This document shows, piece after piece, positions 62,084-64,000 of a DNA stretch of 64,000 bases. Position numbers and translations under genes: made by a program. The DNA lies in NCBI GenBank assembly GCA_914767715.1, contig OU612075.1, positions 12,710,001 to 12,774,000 of the forward strand, read 5' to 3'. This DNA is from Membranipora membranacea (lineage: Eukaryota > Bryozoa > Gymnolaemata > Cheilostomatida > Membraniporidae). Position 1 is the first letter of the stretch. Each line of letters opens with the position of its first letter. The notes beneath the pieces are model-generated. The model did not search any database, was not told the DNA's origin, and saw only the letters and a list, made by a program, of their open reading frames with translations.

Positions 62084-63787
62084 CTAGAGAGCAGCACATC
62101 TCAGGTTGTGGAGACCATTGATAGCTCCGAATCCTGAAAACTTAGCGTCAGGGCTGGACTTGCAGTCTAAGTTGTCTCCACATGGGCAGACAGGTCCATT
62201 CAGGTAGTTAACACAAGCCTCACCCTCCTGACTCAGGCTCCTGGTAAATTACAAAACAATGTATATAATAAGATATGACAGAGAGACACCAATCTATAGG
62301 GGCCTAGTGGAGTTGGTACAACTAAGTCGAGTGATGGGGTGTACAGCTAGAAAACCCCCTGGGCCCTAATATGACTCGAATTCCCGATGCCCTAAGGCTA
62401 AGCCGTAACCTTTTTGGGTTAACATCATGGAATTTTTTAAATTAAATTAAACTCATCCATTTGCAGGTCAGGGCCGTCCTTCCCTTGTTGACAGTAAACA
62501 CACTTCATATACAGGATTAGAGAGACCATCTCTATGTTCAGACTAACTTTGGATTATCGTAAAGTAAGGAACAGCTTATACATTAAAGACTACATTGGTA
62601 TTTATGTTTATGGCTTAAACCTATAATCCTTGCTTATCCCTTATAACTAGATTTTATTGTTTGATGATAATGTTATAGTCAGACCACCAGTGCCATTACA
62701 GACAGGTATTGGTTACCCCATCTCAATAAATTCCCAGGTCAATCATGTTTCTGTCAAACTGGATTATTTCTTAATCCGCTTGAGCAGAGCAGTTACAATG
62801 TTTAATTAAACAGTGTCAGACCAAACTAGGTCTTCTTCAGTGGGTCTACAATTGTATGATTTCCGTAGGTGGCAGATAATGGGGCCATGATCAGTTTGAT
62901 CTTAATTGGGCCAAACAATATAACACCCCCATTGGCGAGCATTATCAATCTATCAATATCCAGGTTTGGTAGTAACCTCCTAGGGATGGTATATCTCATT
63001 ACCCTATCTGGTCTTTACATCAATACAGAGATTCGTGTGCCAGTGGGTGCGGGTACCATTATGTGTAGATATATATTAACACCAATTAATATTATGATTA
63101 TACTATGGACACTTACTTGCATACACCACGCTTGACAGCAGGTCTGCTATTGAAGCTGTCAAGGAAACTTCCAATGTGGTTCTTGTCACTCATGTGCTTC
63201 ATAAGGTTAGCTAAAGCCTCTTTTTTCTTCTTGTTGGCCTCGTCGACTGTATTCTGGAGACCACCCAATTTGCCTAACAAACCTAAAATAAGATGTTGGA
63301 GGCAACTGAGTGTTATTTAGCTGACGTTTTGAAATGCTTAGAAAACTTTGGGAGTTATCTATCCATGTATTACGAGGACATAAATCATAGCTAATCACAA
63401 GTTAATATCGCTATGTGTTGAAACAGGAGTTCGTCTATAACTCTGAACTAGGCAGAAGATGGGGGCGAATAATCTTATTAACCCAGACTCAGGGAATTAA
63501 CCTTTTCAACAACTAAATAAATCTTAATCAGTTTATTAGCCAGCTATATGACAGTAAGTTGGAAATTAAGCTACATGCTTAAATTTTAAACAATTCGTTA
63601 TATACTTACCTAGTATATCAAGTCCTCCTAGTCCGCCAGAACTTGGTGGGGGTGTTGCGCTACCACCCTGGGTTGAGTTGGTCATGTCGACAAGTGGGCC
63701 GTCAGTGGTAGTAACATTAGCGTTGTCAGGTGTTGTGTCGTTTGAGCTTGAAAGTGCTCCGAGGAATCCATTGAACAAGTCATCAAG
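62084..63787 (-). CDS. Probable secreted Cys-containing protein, 3' three exons (partial)
   Basis: Minus-strand exons 63787-63610, 63282-63117 and 62240-62084 join in phase to 166 residues and a TAG stop. The 5' end lies beyond the window. The first visible exon is Thr/Asn/Ser/Gly-rich with several N-glycosylation sequons (NDT, NVT, NST). The second is a charged helix (DEANKKKKEALANLMKHM) ending near KRGVC, a possible dibasic cleavage point. The last has CxxxxxxxEACVNYLNGPVCPCGDNLDC and a final RCAAL, a spacing that recalls the C-terminal half of the prokineticin/colipase/Dickkopf Cys fold (EGE.C, CPC..NL.C, RC). This is likeness in spacing only; the number of cysteines is lower than in those families. 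I cannot assign a function. Confidence 0.65.
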
Positions 63788-64000
63788 CTGTATCAAGAAT
63801 TTTAATAAAGATGTGTTGTCTCATATCTTTTGCACAGTACTTGGATTACAACAAAACTTCTATATCACAAATAATTTCCACCCTTCTAAATTATGGTATG
63901 ACTATTGTAAAAAGATCTAGCACAAGGGTGTTCCTTCTCCTTTCCTTCCTTCCTCGATGTCTGACTTTTTATTGTAATATAACTTTGCCAACAGAGAGAG
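63788..64000. other. Intron or upstream sequence of the last gene
   Basis: Beyond the acceptor at 63788 on the minus strand there is AT-rich sequence without a recognisable exon; the upstream exon of the Cys-containing protein must lie outside the window. Confidence 0.5.

Overview
This is a stretch of an AT-rich animal nuclear genome. Genes are split into short exons with GT-AG introns, usually a few hundred bases long. The families present are metazoan: RanGAP1 with its C-terminal SUMO-acceptor region, a membrane-anchored collagen with PAN/apple domains, a CaRF-type transcription factor, a MARVEL-like four-helix membrane protein and a secreted lipase. tRNA-derived SINEs, non-LTR retrotransposon remnants and foldback elements fill the spaces. 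I cannot fix the phylum; a marine invertebrate (cnidarian, sponge or lophotrochozoan) fits. All exon models were read by eye from splice consensus, reading phase and protein likeness, with no transcript data.

Layout, left to right. (1) 1-2763 (+): 3' end of RanGAP1 (last leucine-rich-repeat residues, acidic stretch, C-terminal domain). (2) 6766-9213 (+): a secreted/type I membrane protein with a tentative actinoporin-like ectodomain, a transmembrane helix and a Lys/Asn-rich tail; its signal-peptide exon is present twice. (3) 12179-18490 (+): an unrecognised, mostly disordered and coiled-coil protein of about 640 residues in ten exons; one of its introns is built of inverted copies of the flanking exon ends. 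(4) 18861-21923 (-): a complete six-exon pancreatic-lipase-family enzyme with signal peptide and catalytic Ser-Asp-His. (5) 23341-27071 (-): a four-transmembrane MARVEL-like protein. (6) 27072-33930: repeats, including a 5'-truncated LINE reverse-transcriptase fragment and a large palindrome. (7) 33933-40447 (+): a complete ten-exon CaRF-like (ALS2CR8 family) nuclear factor of 832 residues, followed at about 40850-43460 by a decayed tandem copy of itself. (8) 43460-48570: gene-poor, with SINEs. (9) 48576-56709 (+): TATA promoter and a twelve-exon type II transmembrane collagen of 1329 residues with two C-terminal PAN-like domains. (10) 56710-62080: gene-poor; two inverted arms of about 365 bp enclose a decayed LINE. 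(11) 62084-63787 (-): the 3' three exons of a Cys-containing, probably secreted protein that runs off the window.

The genes do not form a pathway; they are independent neighbours. The most unusual items are the membrane-tethered actinoporin-like gene with its twin signal exons, the hairpin intron of the coiled-coil gene, the PAN-collagen, the CaRF gene/pseudogene pair, and the number of unrelated near-perfect foldbacks in one window.
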